Source: Candidatus Didemnitutus sp. (lineage in GTDB: Bacteria > Verrucomicrobiota > Verrucomicrobiia > Opitutales > Opitutaceae). From it: a stretch of DNA of 64,000 bases. The notes beneath the pieces are model-generated. The model searched no databases, was not told where the DNA came from, and worked only from the letters and a program-made list of their open reading frames with translations. Of this stretch, positions 19,901-27,761 are shown in pieces. Both the position numbers and the translations under genes were made by a program. The stretch is from positions 125,386-189,385 of the forward strand of contig JAGOQJ010000002.1 of the NCBI GenBank assembly GCA_017991595.1, read 5' to 3'. Each line of letters opens with the position of its first letter. Positions within the stretch are counted from its first letter, which is position 1.

Positions 19901-20432
19901 CAGCTGGATGGTCTCGCGGCTCATGCGGCAGGCTTGGATGTGGTGGAGTCAGCGCGATGGCGACGCCTACCCGCACCTTCAGCACGCCTTCCGTGGACAC
20001 CTCGTCGTGCTCGTCGACGCCTGGAGCGCGTCCGACGGCGAGACGATGCCCAACGCGCTTCGTCACCTCAAGATCGGCACCAGTATCGGCGTGCGCACTT
20101 GGGGCGGCGGCATCTGGCTCACCGGCTCGAACGCGCTCGTCGACCGCGGCATCGCCCGCGCCGCCGAGTTCGGTTCCTTCATCCCCGGCGAAGGCTGGGT
20201 CATCGAAGGCGAAGGCTTCACGCCCGACATCATCGTCGACAACAATCCCGTCCCGGCCTTCCGCGGCGAGGACGCGCAGCTCGACGCCGCGATCAAGCAC
20301 CTGCAGGAACGCATCGCCAAGGACCCGCGCCATCTTATCCCCACGCCACCTCCGGGCCCCGTGAAAACGGGCCTGCCGTGGACGAAAGAAGAAGCGCTCA
20401 AAGTCACGCCGCTGCCGCCGCTAAAATCCTGA
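16971..20432 (+). CDS. Tricorn-like S41 protease, exported
   Basis: 1153 residues. Signal peptide to about residue 21 (ALATVSAQ), then beta-propeller repeats of TolB/WD40-like type to about 520 (PAISPDGRWIAFS, SPDGKWIAYTERD), a Lys/Glu/Pro/Ala-rich linker about 540-625, a second propeller portion, then core, PDZ (IRDGDVITEINGTP) and S41 catalytic domains. His746 in RLHRDYFYD and the Ser1021-Asp1022 pair in WSASDGE fit the tricorn catalytic residues. The family degrades oligopeptides; the signal peptide puts this one in the periplasm or outside. It stands alone. Confidence 0.93.
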   Translation: MFHRILALLGATLALATVSAQTEAGYYRFPSIHQDTIVFTAEGDLWRVAATGGTAQRLTTHPGFELLPAISPDGRWIAFSAQYEGPQEIYLMPLAGGLPKRLTYEGEAALVRGWTPDGRILYATRHYSTLPDNQLVALDPQTGQRTFVPLAQADEGAYDPTGRTLVFTRYAFQGSHAKRYIGGTAQNLWRLDPGAEQALPYHPDFKGVSRWPMWAGDRIFFASERDGTSNLWSMRPDGTDLRQHTHHADFGIKSPQHHAGLIVYQNGADLWLYDIRTNQTRRLDIALASDFDQLRETWITKPGEYTTGFSLSPDGDRLALVVRGQVFVAPAQQGRLVEVTRRPGVRYRSASFTPDGQSLLVLSDESGEVEFWKFPANGVGAGSQLTEGGETLRMAGQLSPDGKWIAYTERDDDLLLYNLETKQTKLIAHSKSRDFITPELDWSPDSQWLAYAFTGESGNTQIMLYSLATGSITPVTSDRVISGSPAFSPDGKWLYFLSDRSFRSLVGSPWGPRQSEPFLDKPTKIYLLALAEATRSPFQPNDELAKEEKSASKETKKPEPAEKSEPATDEKKPEPTSLAGKLAEEKPADATPPSEAKPEAKRADAKPKDKKPVEVKVVLDGIMDRLWEVPVASGNYSALNVGERALFVLDRDAGATGPGASRLLAVEIKNRDIEATTVLSGLSGYRLSADGKKLLVRQGENFAIIDAAAKAAGDTSKQRVNLSALRFPYSPRESWRQMFTDAWRLHRDYFYDRAMHGVDWKANLAKHLPLVERVTDRAELNDALNYLISELSALHTDANGGDYRDVEPQIPVATLGVRWSRDEAAGGYRLDRIYQSDPEFLERRGPLLRPGLGIRDGDVITEINGTPTLSVPDAAALLRNQANRQVLLKFAPANGGEPFQRIVTPLSANEAAGLRYTDWEYTRRLRVDEQSSGQIGYVHIRAMGTDNFYEFVRGYYAAANKGGLILDLRHNRGGNIDSWMVSRLMRQAWMWWSQRDGDAYPHLQHAFRGHLVVLVDAWSASDGETMPNALRHLKIGTSIGVRTWGGGIWLTGSNALVDRGIARAAEFGSFIPGEGWVIEGEGFTPDIIVDNNPVPAFRGEDAQLDAAIKHLQERIAKDPRHLIPTPPPGPVKTGLPWTKEEALKVTPLPPLKS

Positions 20433-20439
20433 TGCACGG

Positions 20440-20478
20440 CGATCGCGCGCGGCGCCTCCGCGGCGGCGCGCGTGATCG
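20440..20478. repeat. GC-rich inverted repeat after the protease gene
   Basis: Arms CGATCGCGCGCGGCGCC and GGCGGCGCGCGTGATCG form a long imperfect hairpin starting 8 bp past the stop codon. No T tract follows, so it may be a weak or rho-assisted end of transcript, or an mRNA-stabilising hairpin. Confidence 0.35.
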
Positions 20479-20608
20479 CGTTGGCGGGGACGGTCACACG
20501 ATTCCGGCGATGGCTCTCCGGGGAGCGGGCCGGCGCAATTGTTCCCGCATCGAAGAACGACAGGAAAGCCGGCGGTTTGATGAAACCATGCGCCTGCGCG
20601 CGACGTCT

Positions 20609-20622
20609 TCCCGCCGACGGGA
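20609..20622. promoter_or_regulatory. Candidate regulator palindrome upstream of the MacA-type operon
   Basis: TCCCGCCGACGGGA fits the TCCC-N6-GGGA palindrome found before the four sigma-54 promoters, and it lies 54 bp before the adaptor start codon. No sigma-54 promoter accompanies it here, and a few chance matches are expected in GC-rich DNA, so this is tentative. Confidence 0.25.
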
Positions 20623-20676
20623 GGTGCTCCGGGTTTGCCAACGCCAGCCGGATCGCTTCGCTCGTCTCTCCTGCGC

Positions 20677-22125
20677 ATGAAAAAACTCCTGTATGTCGTC
20701 CTTCTCCTCGGTGCAGCCGGTGCTGGCTGGTATTACTACGCGCAGCGTCAGGATGCAGCCGTCGCGCCCGAGTTCGCCACCACCAAGGTCGCGCGGGGCG
20801 ACATCATCCAGACCGTGACCGCCACCGGCCAGCTCGACCCGCTGATCTCGGTCGACGTCGGCAGCCAGATCTCCGGCCTCGTGAAGAAGCTCTACGTCGA
20901 TTTCAACTCGCCGGTCAAAAAAGGCGACAAGCTCGCCGAGATCGACCCCGCCACCTACGAGCAGCGCCTGCGTCAGGCCCAAGCGAATCTTGCCTCCGCC
21001 GAGGCCAGCGCCCGTCTGCAGCGCCTCAACTCCGATCGCGTCAAGTCGCTCTACGACCAGAAGCTCGTGACCCAGCAGGAATTCGACCAGGCCCTCGTGC
21101 AACTCCAGCAAGCCGAGGCGCAGCTCTTGACCAACAAAGCGCAGGTCGAAAACGCGATCGTCGATCTCGAGCGCTGCACCATCAGCTCGCCCATCGACGG
21201 CATCGTGATGAGTAAGCAGACGGAGGAAGGCAAAACCGTCGCCGCCAGCCTCAACGCCCCCGTGCTCTTCACCATCGCGAACGATTTGAGCAAGATGCAG
21301 ATCACCGCCGCGGTCGCCGAGGCCGACATCGGCTCGGTCGAGAACGGCCAGGCTGTCACCTTCAGCGTCGACGCCTTCCCCAATCGCACCTTTCGCGGTG
21401 AAGTCGTCCAGGTCCGCAATGCCCCCAAGACCACCAGCAACGTCGTCACCTACGAGACCATCATCAACGTCAACAACGCCGACCTGCGCCTGCGCCCCGG
21501 CATGACGGCCAACGTGTCGATCATCGTCGCCCGACGTGACAACGTCATTCGCATCCCCAACTCCGCGCTCCGCGTGCGCGTGCCCGAGGGCACCGTCGTC
21601 ACCGGCGCCGCTGCGCCCGCTTCGTCTGCCGCGCCCAAGGCTACCACCGCCACGGCGGACGCTTCCGCGAGCCAAACCAAGGGCGACGGCTCCGGCAGCG
21701 GTCGCTCCGGCCGGCGCAACAGCCTCCTCGGTGCCGATGCCACGCCGGAGCAGCGCCAAGCCATGCGCGACATCATGACCGAGGTGGGTGTCGACTTCCG
21801 CAGCGGCCCGCCCACGGCTGAGCAACGCGAGCAGATCAAGAAACTCATGCTCGAACGCGGCCTGCCCGTCGCCGAATCCGCCGCGCGCCCCGGCGAAAGC
21901 CCCATCACCACCCGCACTGTCTATCTGTTGCGCGGCTCCGGCCCCACCGCGACGTTGGAAGCCGTGCAGGTGAAGGCCGGCATCACCGACGGCAGCGGCA
22001 CCGAGATCGTCTCCGGACTCTCCGAGGGCGATCCGCTCGTCACTGGTATTCTCGTCTCCGGTGGCTCCGCCGCCCAGCAGCGTCCCGCATCCAGCCCCTT
22101 CGGCGGCAGCCCGCGCCGCTTCTGA
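20677..22125 (+). CDS. MacA-like periplasmic adaptor (membrane fusion protein)
   Basis: 482 residues. N-terminal membrane anchor (residues 4-22), lipoyl/barrel-sandwich half (VDVGSQISGLVKKLYVDFNS), helical hairpin about 90-165 (LRQAQANLASAEASARLQ), second lipoyl half (CTISSPIDGIVMSKQTEEGK) and beta-barrel. A low-complexity Ala/Thr/Ser/Gly insert and a helix (about 310-430) interrupt the C-terminal part, making it longer than E. coli MacA. First gene of an adaptor/ATPase/permease operon, so it links the inner-membrane pump to an outer-membrane channel not encoded here. Confidence 0.9.
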   Translation: MKKLLYVVLLLGAAGAGWYYYAQRQDAAVAPEFATTKVARGDIIQTVTATGQLDPLISVDVGSQISGLVKKLYVDFNSPVKKGDKLAEIDPATYEQRLRQAQANLASAEASARLQRLNSDRVKSLYDQKLVTQQEFDQALVQLQQAEAQLLTNKAQVENAIVDLERCTISSPIDGIVMSKQTEEGKTVAASLNAPVLFTIANDLSKMQITAAVAEADIGSVENGQAVTFSVDAFPNRTFRGEVVQVRNAPKTTSNVVTYETIINVNNADLRLRPGMTANVSIIVARRDNVIRIPNSALRVRVPEGTVVTGAAAPASSAAPKATTATADASASQTKGDGSGSGRSGRRNSLLGADATPEQRQAMRDIMTEVGVDFRSGPPTAEQREQIKKLMLERGLPVAESAARPGESPITTRTVYLLRGSGPTATLEAVQVKAGITDGSGTEIVSGLSEGDPLVTGILVSGGSAAQQRPASSPFGGSPRRF

Positions 22126-22126
22126 G

Positions 22127-22888
22127 ATGAGCGCCGTCGTCCAACTTGAGGAGATCCACAAGATCTACGACTCCGGCGAGATTCCCGTGCACGCCGTGCG
22201 CGGGGTTTCGCTCGCCATCGCGCGCGGCGAGTTCGTCGCCGTCATGGGCGCATCCGGCTCCGGCAAGTCCACGCTGATGAACCTGCTCGGCTGCCTCGAC
22301 CGGCCGACCAAGGGACGCTACCTGCTCGACGGCACCGACGTCTCCGCCCTCGGGCGCAACCAGCTCGCCGACATCCGCAACCAGAAGCTCGGATTCGTCT
22401 TCCAAGGCTTCAACCTGCTCTCGCGCACCACGGCGCTCGAGAACGTCGAGCTGCCCATGCTCTACAGCGTGCGCCGCATGACCTCCCGCCAGATGCGCGA
22501 CCGCGCCATGCAAAGCCTCGAACTCGTCGGCCTCGGCAAGCGCGCGGATCATTTTCCCAGCCAGCTTTCAGGCGGCCAGCAGCAACGCGTCGCTATCGCC
22601 CGCGCGCTGATCAATGACCCGCAGATTCTCCTCGCCGACGAGCCGACCGGCAACCTCGACTCGAAGACCTCGGTCGAGATCATGGACGTGTTCCAGAAGC
22701 TCAACGAGCAGGGCATCACCATCGTCATGGTCACGCACGAGCTCGACATCGCCCGTTACTGCAAGCGCAACCTCATCATGCGCGACGGCCGCCTGGTCAG
22801 CGACGTGCGCGTCACCGACCGCCTCACGGCCACCGTCGAGCTGCAAAAGATCCTCGACGCCGAAGCCGCGGCCAAACTCACCGCCTGA
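22127..22888 (+). CDS. MacB/LolD-type ABC ATPase
   Basis: 253 residues. Walker [10 protein letters not shown] (41-49), Q-loop FVFQGFNLL, signature [15 protein letters not shown], Walker [14 protein letters not shown] and H-loop VTHE. The [11 protein letters not shown] opening is typical of the MacB/LolD/FtsE group. It starts 1 bp after the adaptor stop and precedes the permease by 6 bp, so the three genes form one export unit. Confidence 0.94.
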   Translation: MSAVVQLEEIHKIYDSGEIPVHAVRGVSLAIARGEFVAVMGASGSGKSTLMNLLGCLDRPTKGRYLLDGTDVSALGRNQLADIRNQKLGFVFQGFNLLSRTTALENVELPMLYSVRRMTSRQMRDRAMQSLELVGLGKRADHFPSQLSGGQQQRVAIARALINDPQILLADEPTGNLDSKTSVEIMDVFQKLNEQGITIVMVTHELDIARYCKRNLIMRDGRLVSDVRVTDRLTATVELQKILDAEAAAKLTA

Positions 22889-22894
22889 CGCCCC

Positions 22895-24103
22895 ATGCGC
22901 CTGCTCAGCACCATCCTCGTCGCCCTGCGCGCGCTCCGACGCAACGCCCTGCGCTCCATCCTCACCGCGCTCGGCATCATCATCGGCGTCGGCGCCGTCA
23001 TCGCCATGGTCAGCATCGGCAACGGCGCCAAGTCTCAGGTCGAAGCCTCCATCGCCAGCCTCGGGCAGAACATCGTCTCCGTTTTTCCCGGCACCAGCAC
23101 CTCCGGCGGCATGCGCGGCGGCTGGGGCAGCGCCAGCTCCCTCACGGTCGACGATGTCATGGCCATCCGCGACGAGATTGCCGGCGTCGTCTCCGTCAGC
23201 CCCGAGATCCGCGACCGCACCCAGATCCTCGCTAACGGCCTCAACTGGAACAGCCAGATCAGCGGCGTCGACACAAACATCCTCGACATCCGCATGTGGA
23301 CCATCGCCGAGGGCGCGATGTTCAGCGACGGCGACGTGCGCTCCGGCGCCAAGGTCTGCGTGATCGGGAACACCGTCGCGCAACAGCTCTTCGCCGAGAC
23401 CGATCCCATCGGCCAGACCCTCCGTCTGCGCAACGTGCCCTTCAAGGTCGTCGGCGTGCTCGGCGCGAAGGGCTTCAACTACTTCGGCCAGGACCAGGAC
23501 GACGTCGTCTTCATCCCCTACAGCGCGCACCTCCGCCACATCGCGCGCCGCCAGTTCATCAATTCCATCCTCATCCAAGCCGTCTCGCCCGAGCAGATGC
23601 CGCGCATCCAGCAGGACGTCACCGACCTTCTCCAACAGCGTCGCAGCGGCCGCGAGCCGGACTTCACCGTGCGCAACCAGCTCGAACTCGCCGAGGCCGC
23701 CACCGCCACCACGAAAACCATGACCGTGCTCCTCGGTGCCATCGCCGGCGTCTCGCTCATCGTCGGCGGCATCGGCATCATGAACATCATGCTCGTCTCC
23801 GTCACCGAGCGCACGCGCGAGATCGGCATCCGCCTCGCCGTCGGCGCGCACGGGCGCGACGTGTTGCTGCAGTTCCTCACCGAGGCGATCATCCTTAGCC
23901 TCATGGGCGGCACGCTCGGCATTTTGCTTGGCGTCGGTTCCTCCCAACTCATCTCCAAGCTGAACAACTGGCCCGTGCTCGTCTCGACGCCCGCCGTGGT
24001 CGGCGCCTTCGTCTTCAGCGCCGTGATCGGCATCTTCTTCGGCTTCTATCCCGCGCGCAAAGCCGCGGCCCTCGATCCCATCGAGGCGCTGCGCTACGAG
24101 TGA
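22895..24103 (+). CDS. MacB-type ABC permease, single FtsX unit
   Basis: 402 residues. One transmembrane helix near 20-42 (ILTALGIIIGVGAVIAMVSI), a large periplasmic MacB domain (about 45-270), then three helices of the FtsX domain with TREIGIRLAVGAHGRDVLLQF and the final FYPARKAAALDPIEALRYE. This is the normal MacB permease size; a dimer would work with the ATPase and adaptor upstream. It differs from the eight double-length permeases further on. Confidence 0.93.
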   Translation: MRLLSTILVALRALRRNALRSILTALGIIIGVGAVIAMVSIGNGAKSQVEASIASLGQNIVSVFPGTSTSGGMRGGWGSASSLTVDDVMAIRDEIAGVVSVSPEIRDRTQILANGLNWNSQISGVDTNILDIRMWTIAEGAMFSDGDVRSGAKVCVIGNTVAQQLFAETDPIGQTLRLRNVPFKVVGVLGAKGFNYFGQDQDDVVFIPYSAHLRHIARRQFINSILIQAVSPEQMPRIQQDVTDLLQQRRSGREPDFTVRNQLELAEAATATTKTMTVLLGAIAGVSLIVGGIGIMNIMLVSVTERTREIGIRLAVGAHGRDVLLQFLTEAIILSLMGGTLGILLGVGSSQLISKLNNWPVLVSTPAVVGAFVFSAVIGIFFGFYPARKAAALDPIEALRYE

Positions 24104-24212
24104 GTTCGCGCCGCGCAAACGCCGGGTCGTTGCCGTAGGCAGCGTGCTTGCACGCGCTCGATGGTTGCGCGCGACCGAGGTCGCGGCCTGCCGCGGCGCG
24201 CCGCCCTCGCCG

Positions 24213-24226
24213 TCCCAAGCGTGGGA
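24213..24226. promoter_or_regulatory. Upstream activator palindrome (UAS 1)
   Basis: TCCCAAGCGTGGGA, a perfect TCCCA-N4-TGGGA palindrome. Its centre is 119 bp upstream of the -24 GG of the sigma-54 promoter at 24337. Same element as at 29203, 45405 and 55937; inferred to bind the NtrC-type regulator encoded at 24748. Confidence 0.7.
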
Positions 24227-24336
24227 ATAGCGCATCCCGGCACCGGCGGAAAATCGCCCACCGCGCGCCCGGCGAAAATCCGCAACGTTACTTTATCATC
24301 GCACGCGATAGGCACTTAGCTGCACGCAGCTCCAGT

Positions 24337-24352
24337 TGGCACGTGCAGTGCA
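24337..24352 (+). promoter_or_regulatory. Sigma-54 promoter of the small membrane protein gene
   Basis: TGGCACGTGCAGTGCA: the -24 GG and -12 GC dinucleotides are 10 bp apart and nearly every consensus position of TGGCACG-N4-TTGCA matches. Predicted transcription start about 24363, which places the ATG at 24379 16 bases downstream and rules out the ATG at 24358. Confidence 0.82.
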
Positions 24353-24378
24353 AGGGGATGGGCAACTTCCCTCCCTTT

Positions 24379-24666
24379 ATGAAAACCACGCTCGTCTCCC
24401 TCCTCCTCGTCTCCGCCGCCGCCGGCCTTTTCAAATTCGCCAACGCCGACATCCTCGCCGGCTTCCCCGTCGGCACCGCGGTCGCGGTGGTGTTCACGCT
24501 CGCGCTCTTCGCGCTGGCCATCGCCGAATACGGTCGCGAGCGCGCCCCGCTCAAGCTGCCGCGCCGCATCGTCCGCCCCGGCCTGCCCACCGCGAACGCC
24601 AAGTCCGGCGCCTACGGCATCCGCCGTCAGCCCGCCGCGGCCACCGGCGCTCGCCTCGCCGCCTGA
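24379..24666 (+). CDS. Small membrane protein under sigma-54 control
   Basis: 95 residues with two hydrophobic segments (about 1-20 and 30-50, FPVGTAVAVVFTLALFALAI) and a basic C-terminal tail (PLKLPRRIVRPGLP). No family recognised. It sits between the MacB-type operon and the regulator/kinase pair, directly behind a sigma-54 promoter and its activator palindrome. By analogy with other sigma-54 envelope systems it could be an accessory sensor or feedback protein; that is inference. Transcription may continue into the regulator gene 81 bp downstream. Confidence 0.7.
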   Translation: MKTTLVSLLLVSAAAGLFKFANADILAGFPVGTAVAVVFTLALFALAIAEYGRERAPLKLPRRIVRPGLPTANAKSGAYGIRRQPAAATGARLAA

Positions 24667-24747
24667 GCGTCGCTGCTCGCGCCTGCACACCGCATGCGGG
24701 CAGCGGGCTCTTGACTCTTTCCCGCGTCGCGAATCCTCTGCCACGCA

Positions 24748-26115
24748 ATGGCCGCCAACGATCCTGCGCCCCACCGCATCCTCATTGCGGACGATCAACC
24801 TGATGTTCTGGAAGCCCTCCGCCTTCTCCTGAAGGCCGAGGGCTATCTTATCGACACCGCCAAGTCGCCCGGCTCTGTCATGAAAGCCGTCGAGCAACGC
24901 GACTACGCGCTCGCGCTCATCGACCTCAACTACGCCCGCGACACCACCTCCGGCCAGGAAGGGCTCGACCTGCTCGCCAAGCTCCAGCAGGCCGACTCCA
25001 CGCTCCCCGTCGTCGTCATGACTGCGTGGGCCAGCGTCGAGGTCGCCGTCGAAGCCATGCGCCGCGGCGCGAAGGATTTCATCACCAAGCCGTGGGACAA
25101 CCCGCGCCTCATCGCGATCGTCAAGAACCAGATCGAGCTGGCCAGCGCGGTGCGCGCCTACCAGCGCCTCGAGCAGGAAAACCAGATTCTCCGCGGCAAA
25201 GGCGGCCCCAACCTCATCGCCCAATCCGCGGCGATGCGCCCGGTGCTCGACGTCATCGCCCGCGTCGGCCCCTCCGATGCGAACGTCCTCATCACCGGCG
25301 AAAACGGCACGGGCAAGGGCGTCGTCGCCCAAGCCTTGCACGCCGTCTCCGTGCGCGCCGGCAAACCTTTCATCTCGGTCAACATGGGCGGCCTGCCCGA
25401 GGGAGTGTTCGAGAGCGAGCTCTTCGGCCACGTGCGCGGCGCGTTCACCGACGCCAAGACCGACCGCGCCGGCCGCTTCGAACTGGCCGACGGCGGCACG
25501 CTCTTCCTCGACGAGATCGGCAACATCCCGATGAGCCAGCAGGCGAAGATCCTGCGCGTGCTCGAGACGGGCGAGTTGGAACGCGTCGGCTCCTCGCGCA
25601 CCTACCGCGTCAACACTCGCCTCATCTCCGCGACCAACGCGGACCTGCAGGCGGAGGTCGCCGCCGGCAAGTTCCGTCAGGACCTCCTGTTCCGCCTTAA
25701 CACGATTCACATCCACCTCCCGCCGCTCCGCGAGCGCCGCGAGGACATCCCACTGCTCGCGCAACACTTCCTCAAGGCCCACGTCGAGCGCTACCGCAAA
25801 GCGATCACCGGCTTCGACGACGGCGCGCTTGAGGCGATGCGCAACTACGCCTGGCCTGGCAACGTCCGCGAACTCGACCACGCCGTCGAGCGCGGCGTGC
25901 TCATGACGCAGGGCAAAGTCGTCCGCGCCCCCGACCTCGGCCTCAACGCCGGCAACGCCGCCCCGCGGCTGGAAGACATGAGTCTCGAGGAAGTCGAAGG
26001 CTTCCTGATCAAGAAGACGCTCGCCCGCTGCGACGGCAACGCCCGCCAAGCCGCCGAGCAACTCGGCCTCAGTCGCAGCGCTTTCTACCGCCGCTTGGAG
26101 CGCTACGGGCTGTAG
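24748..26115 (+). CDS. NtrC-family sigma-54-dependent response regulator
   Basis: 455 residues. Receiver domain (1-125) with acidic Asp15/Asp16, phospho-acceptor Asp59 and Lys in ITKPW; the loop after Asp59 (NYARDTTSGQEG) is longer than usual and lacks the common MP. AAA+ domain about 155-390: Walker A GENGTGKG (184-191), the sigma-54-contacting GAFTDA loop (231-236), Walker B LFLDEIG and the FRLN/PLRERREDI sensor region. A Fis-type helix-turn-helix closes the protein (NARQAAEQLGLSRSAFYRRL). With the downstream kinase it forms a two-component system; likely targets are the four sigma-54 promoters of this window. Confidence 0.97.
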   Translation: MAANDPAPHRILIADDQPDVLEALRLLLKAEGYLIDTAKSPGSVMKAVEQRDYALALIDLNYARDTTSGQEGLDLLAKLQQADSTLPVVVMTAWASVEVAVEAMRRGAKDFITKPWDNPRLIAIVKNQIELASAVRAYQRLEQENQILRGKGGPNLIAQSAAMRPVLDVIARVGPSDANVLITGENGTGKGVVAQALHAVSVRAGKPFISVNMGGLPEGVFESELFGHVRGAFTDAKTDRAGRFELADGGTLFLDEIGNIPMSQQAKILRVLETGELERVGSSRTYRVNTRLISATNADLQAEVAAGKFRQDLLFRLNTIHIHLPPLRERREDIPLLAQHFLKAHVERYRKAITGFDDGALEAMRNYAWPGNVRELDHAVERGVLMTQGKVVRAPDLGLNAGNAAPRLEDMSLEEVEGFLIKKTLARCDGNARQAAEQLGLSRSAFYRRLERYGL

Positions 26116-26120
26116 TAGCT

Positions 26121-26220
26121 AGCTTTTAGCGCTCAGCCCTCCGCTTTCGTGAAAGACCATCGCGCACTGCATGTCTGGCAGCGCCTTAACCTGGAAGCTT
26201 AAGGCTGATCGCTGAAAGCT
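26121..26220. repeat. Inverted repeat between regulator and kinase genes
   Basis: Arms AGCTTTTAGCGCTCAG (26121-26136) and CTGATCGCTGAAAGCT (26205-26220) are complementary at 14 of 16 positions, and GCTGATCGCT is repeated directly just before the kinase start. It fills the 116-bp gap between the two genes. It looks like a dispersed intergenic repeat or a processing/attenuation hairpin. Confidence 0.5.
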
Positions 26221-26231
26221 GATCGCTCATC

Positions 26232-27581
26232 ATGCCTCCTCCCGCCAAGTCCCGGCTCTCCCACGAAAACCGCGTGTTTCTCTACACGCTGCTCGCGGGT
26301 CTGCCGGCCGTGCTCTTCGCCATGAGCGTGCTCATCTGGGGTGACTATGAGCCGAAGGTGCAGTGGACGCTCGGGCTGCTCATCATCGGCTTCTGGCTCG
26401 GCTACGGCGTCGCCACGCGCGAGCTGGTCGTGCGCCCGTTGCAGACGATGGCGAACCTGCTCACCGCGCTCCGCGAGGGCGATTTCTCCACTCGCGCGCG
26501 CGGCGCCAACCGCGACGAGCCACTCGGCGACGTCATGGCCGAGATCAATCTTCTCGGCGGCGTTCTCCAGGAACAGCGGCTCGGCGCGCTCGAAGCCACC
26601 GCGCTCCTCCGCACCGTCATGGAGGAGATCGACGTCGCGATCTTCGCCTTCGACGGCCACAACACGCTCCGCCTCGTCAACCGCGCCGGCCAGGAGCTCC
26701 TCGCCCAGCCTGCCGAGCGCATCCTCGGCCGCGAAGCCGCCGAACTCGACCTGACTGACTGCCTTACCGGCGATGCTTCGCGCGTGATGAACCGCAATTT
26801 TCCCGGTGGCGGCTCCGCCCGCTGGGGCATGCGACGCACGATGTTCCGCGAGGGCGGCCTGCCGCACTCGCTGGTCGTGATCGGCGACCTCAGCCAGCCT
26901 CTGCGCGAGGAAGAGTTGAAGGCTTGGCAGCGTCTCGTCCGCGTCATCGGCCACGAACTCAACAACTCGCTTGCCCCCATCAAATCCATCGCTGGTAGCC
27001 TCACGACGATGCTGAAGCGCACGCCCAAGGCGCCGGATTGGGAGGAAGACATGATCGGCGGCCTCGAGATCATCGAGACGCGCGCCGAAGGATTGAACAA
27101 GTTCATGCAGTCCTACGCGCGCCTCGCGAAGCTGCCGCCGCCCACCAAGCTGCCGATCGAAATCGCGCCGCTCCTGCGCCGTGTCGTCTCGCTCGAGACC
27201 CGCACGCAGGTCCGCCTCGACGAAGGCCCCGCAGTCGTGGCCAATCTCGACGCCGCCCAGCTCGAGCAAGTCGTCATCAATTTGGTGAAGAACGCTGTCG
27301 AAGCCGCGCCCGACGCCGGCCAGCCGGGTGCGCCCACCTGCTGCGTGCGCGTCGGCTGGACCGTCACTGCGAATCGAATCGAGATTTTCATCGAGGACGA
27401 CGGCCCCGGCATCGCCAATCCGCAGAATCTCTTCGTGCCGTTCTTCACCACGAAGCCCTCCGGCTCCGGCATCGGCCTCGTGCTCTGTCGCCAGATCGCC
27501 GAGAACCACGGCGGTTCGCTCACGCTGGAAAACCGCCCCGACGCCAGCGGCTGCATCGCCCGCATCCGCCTGCCGCTCTAG
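26232..27581 (+). CDS. Membrane histidine kinase, partner of the NtrC-type regulator
   Basis: 449 residues. Two transmembrane helices (about 17-35 and 44-62) with almost no periplasmic loop, a HAMP segment (RPLQTMANLLTALREGDFS), a PAS-like domain (about 130-220), the dimerisation/phosphoacceptor helix with His241 in GHELNNSLAPIKSI, and a HATPase domain (NLVKNAVEAAP, IEDDGPGI, SGSGIGLVLCRQI). The NtrY-like layout and short loop suggest sensing in the membrane or cytoplasm rather than of a periplasmic ligand. Encoded 116 bp after the regulator. Confidence 0.95.
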   Translation: MPPPAKSRLSHENRVFLYTLLAGLPAVLFAMSVLIWGDYEPKVQWTLGLLIIGFWLGYGVATRELVVRPLQTMANLLTALREGDFSTRARGANRDEPLGDVMAEINLLGGVLQEQRLGALEATALLRTVMEEIDVAIFAFDGHNTLRLVNRAGQELLAQPAERILGREAAELDLTDCLTGDASRVMNRNFPGGGSARWGMRRTMFREGGLPHSLVVIGDLSQPLREEELKAWQRLVRVIGHELNNSLAPIKSIAGSLTTMLKRTPKAPDWEEDMIGGLEIIETRAEGLNKFMQSYARLAKLPPPTKLPIEIAPLLRRVVSLETRTQVRLDEGPAVVANLDAAQLEQVVINLVKNAVEAAPDAGQPGAPTCCVRVGWTVTANRIEIFIEDDGPGIANPQNLFVPFFTTKPSGSGIGLVLCRQIAENHGGSLTLENRPDASGCIARIRLPL

Positions 27582-27605
27582 CTGCGCAATGCAGAGAAAC
27601 GCCAC

Positions 27606-27633
27606 CACGACACGCATGAGCGCGCGTCGTGGT
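27606..27633 (+). terminator. Hairpin after the kinase gene, possible terminator
   Basis: Arms CCACGACACGC and GCGCGTCGTGG (one mismatch) with a 6-base loop, 24 bp past the kinase stop. The following bases are only moderately T-rich. A further GC-rich hairpin occurs near 27650-27666 in the leader of the next gene. Confidence 0.4.
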
Positions 27634-27761
27634 TATGGGTCGTTCTGCTCGGCGGCGCCGACGGTCGGCGCACCGCTCGTTCGTATGACCCAAATGCACG
27701 CGGCAAAACCATTGCCCGGGTGCCCACCGGTGCGCTTGGTTGCCATCCTCTCCGTTCCAAG

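Noticed and set aside
17898-20333. 811-codon open frame opposite the tricorn protease
   Set aside because: Shadow of the plus-strand gene, which has clear domains and catalytic residues.
20478-20500. TGGCGGGGACGGTCA before the MacA-type operon as a sigma-54 promoter
   Set aside because: The essential -12 GC is absent (CA instead).
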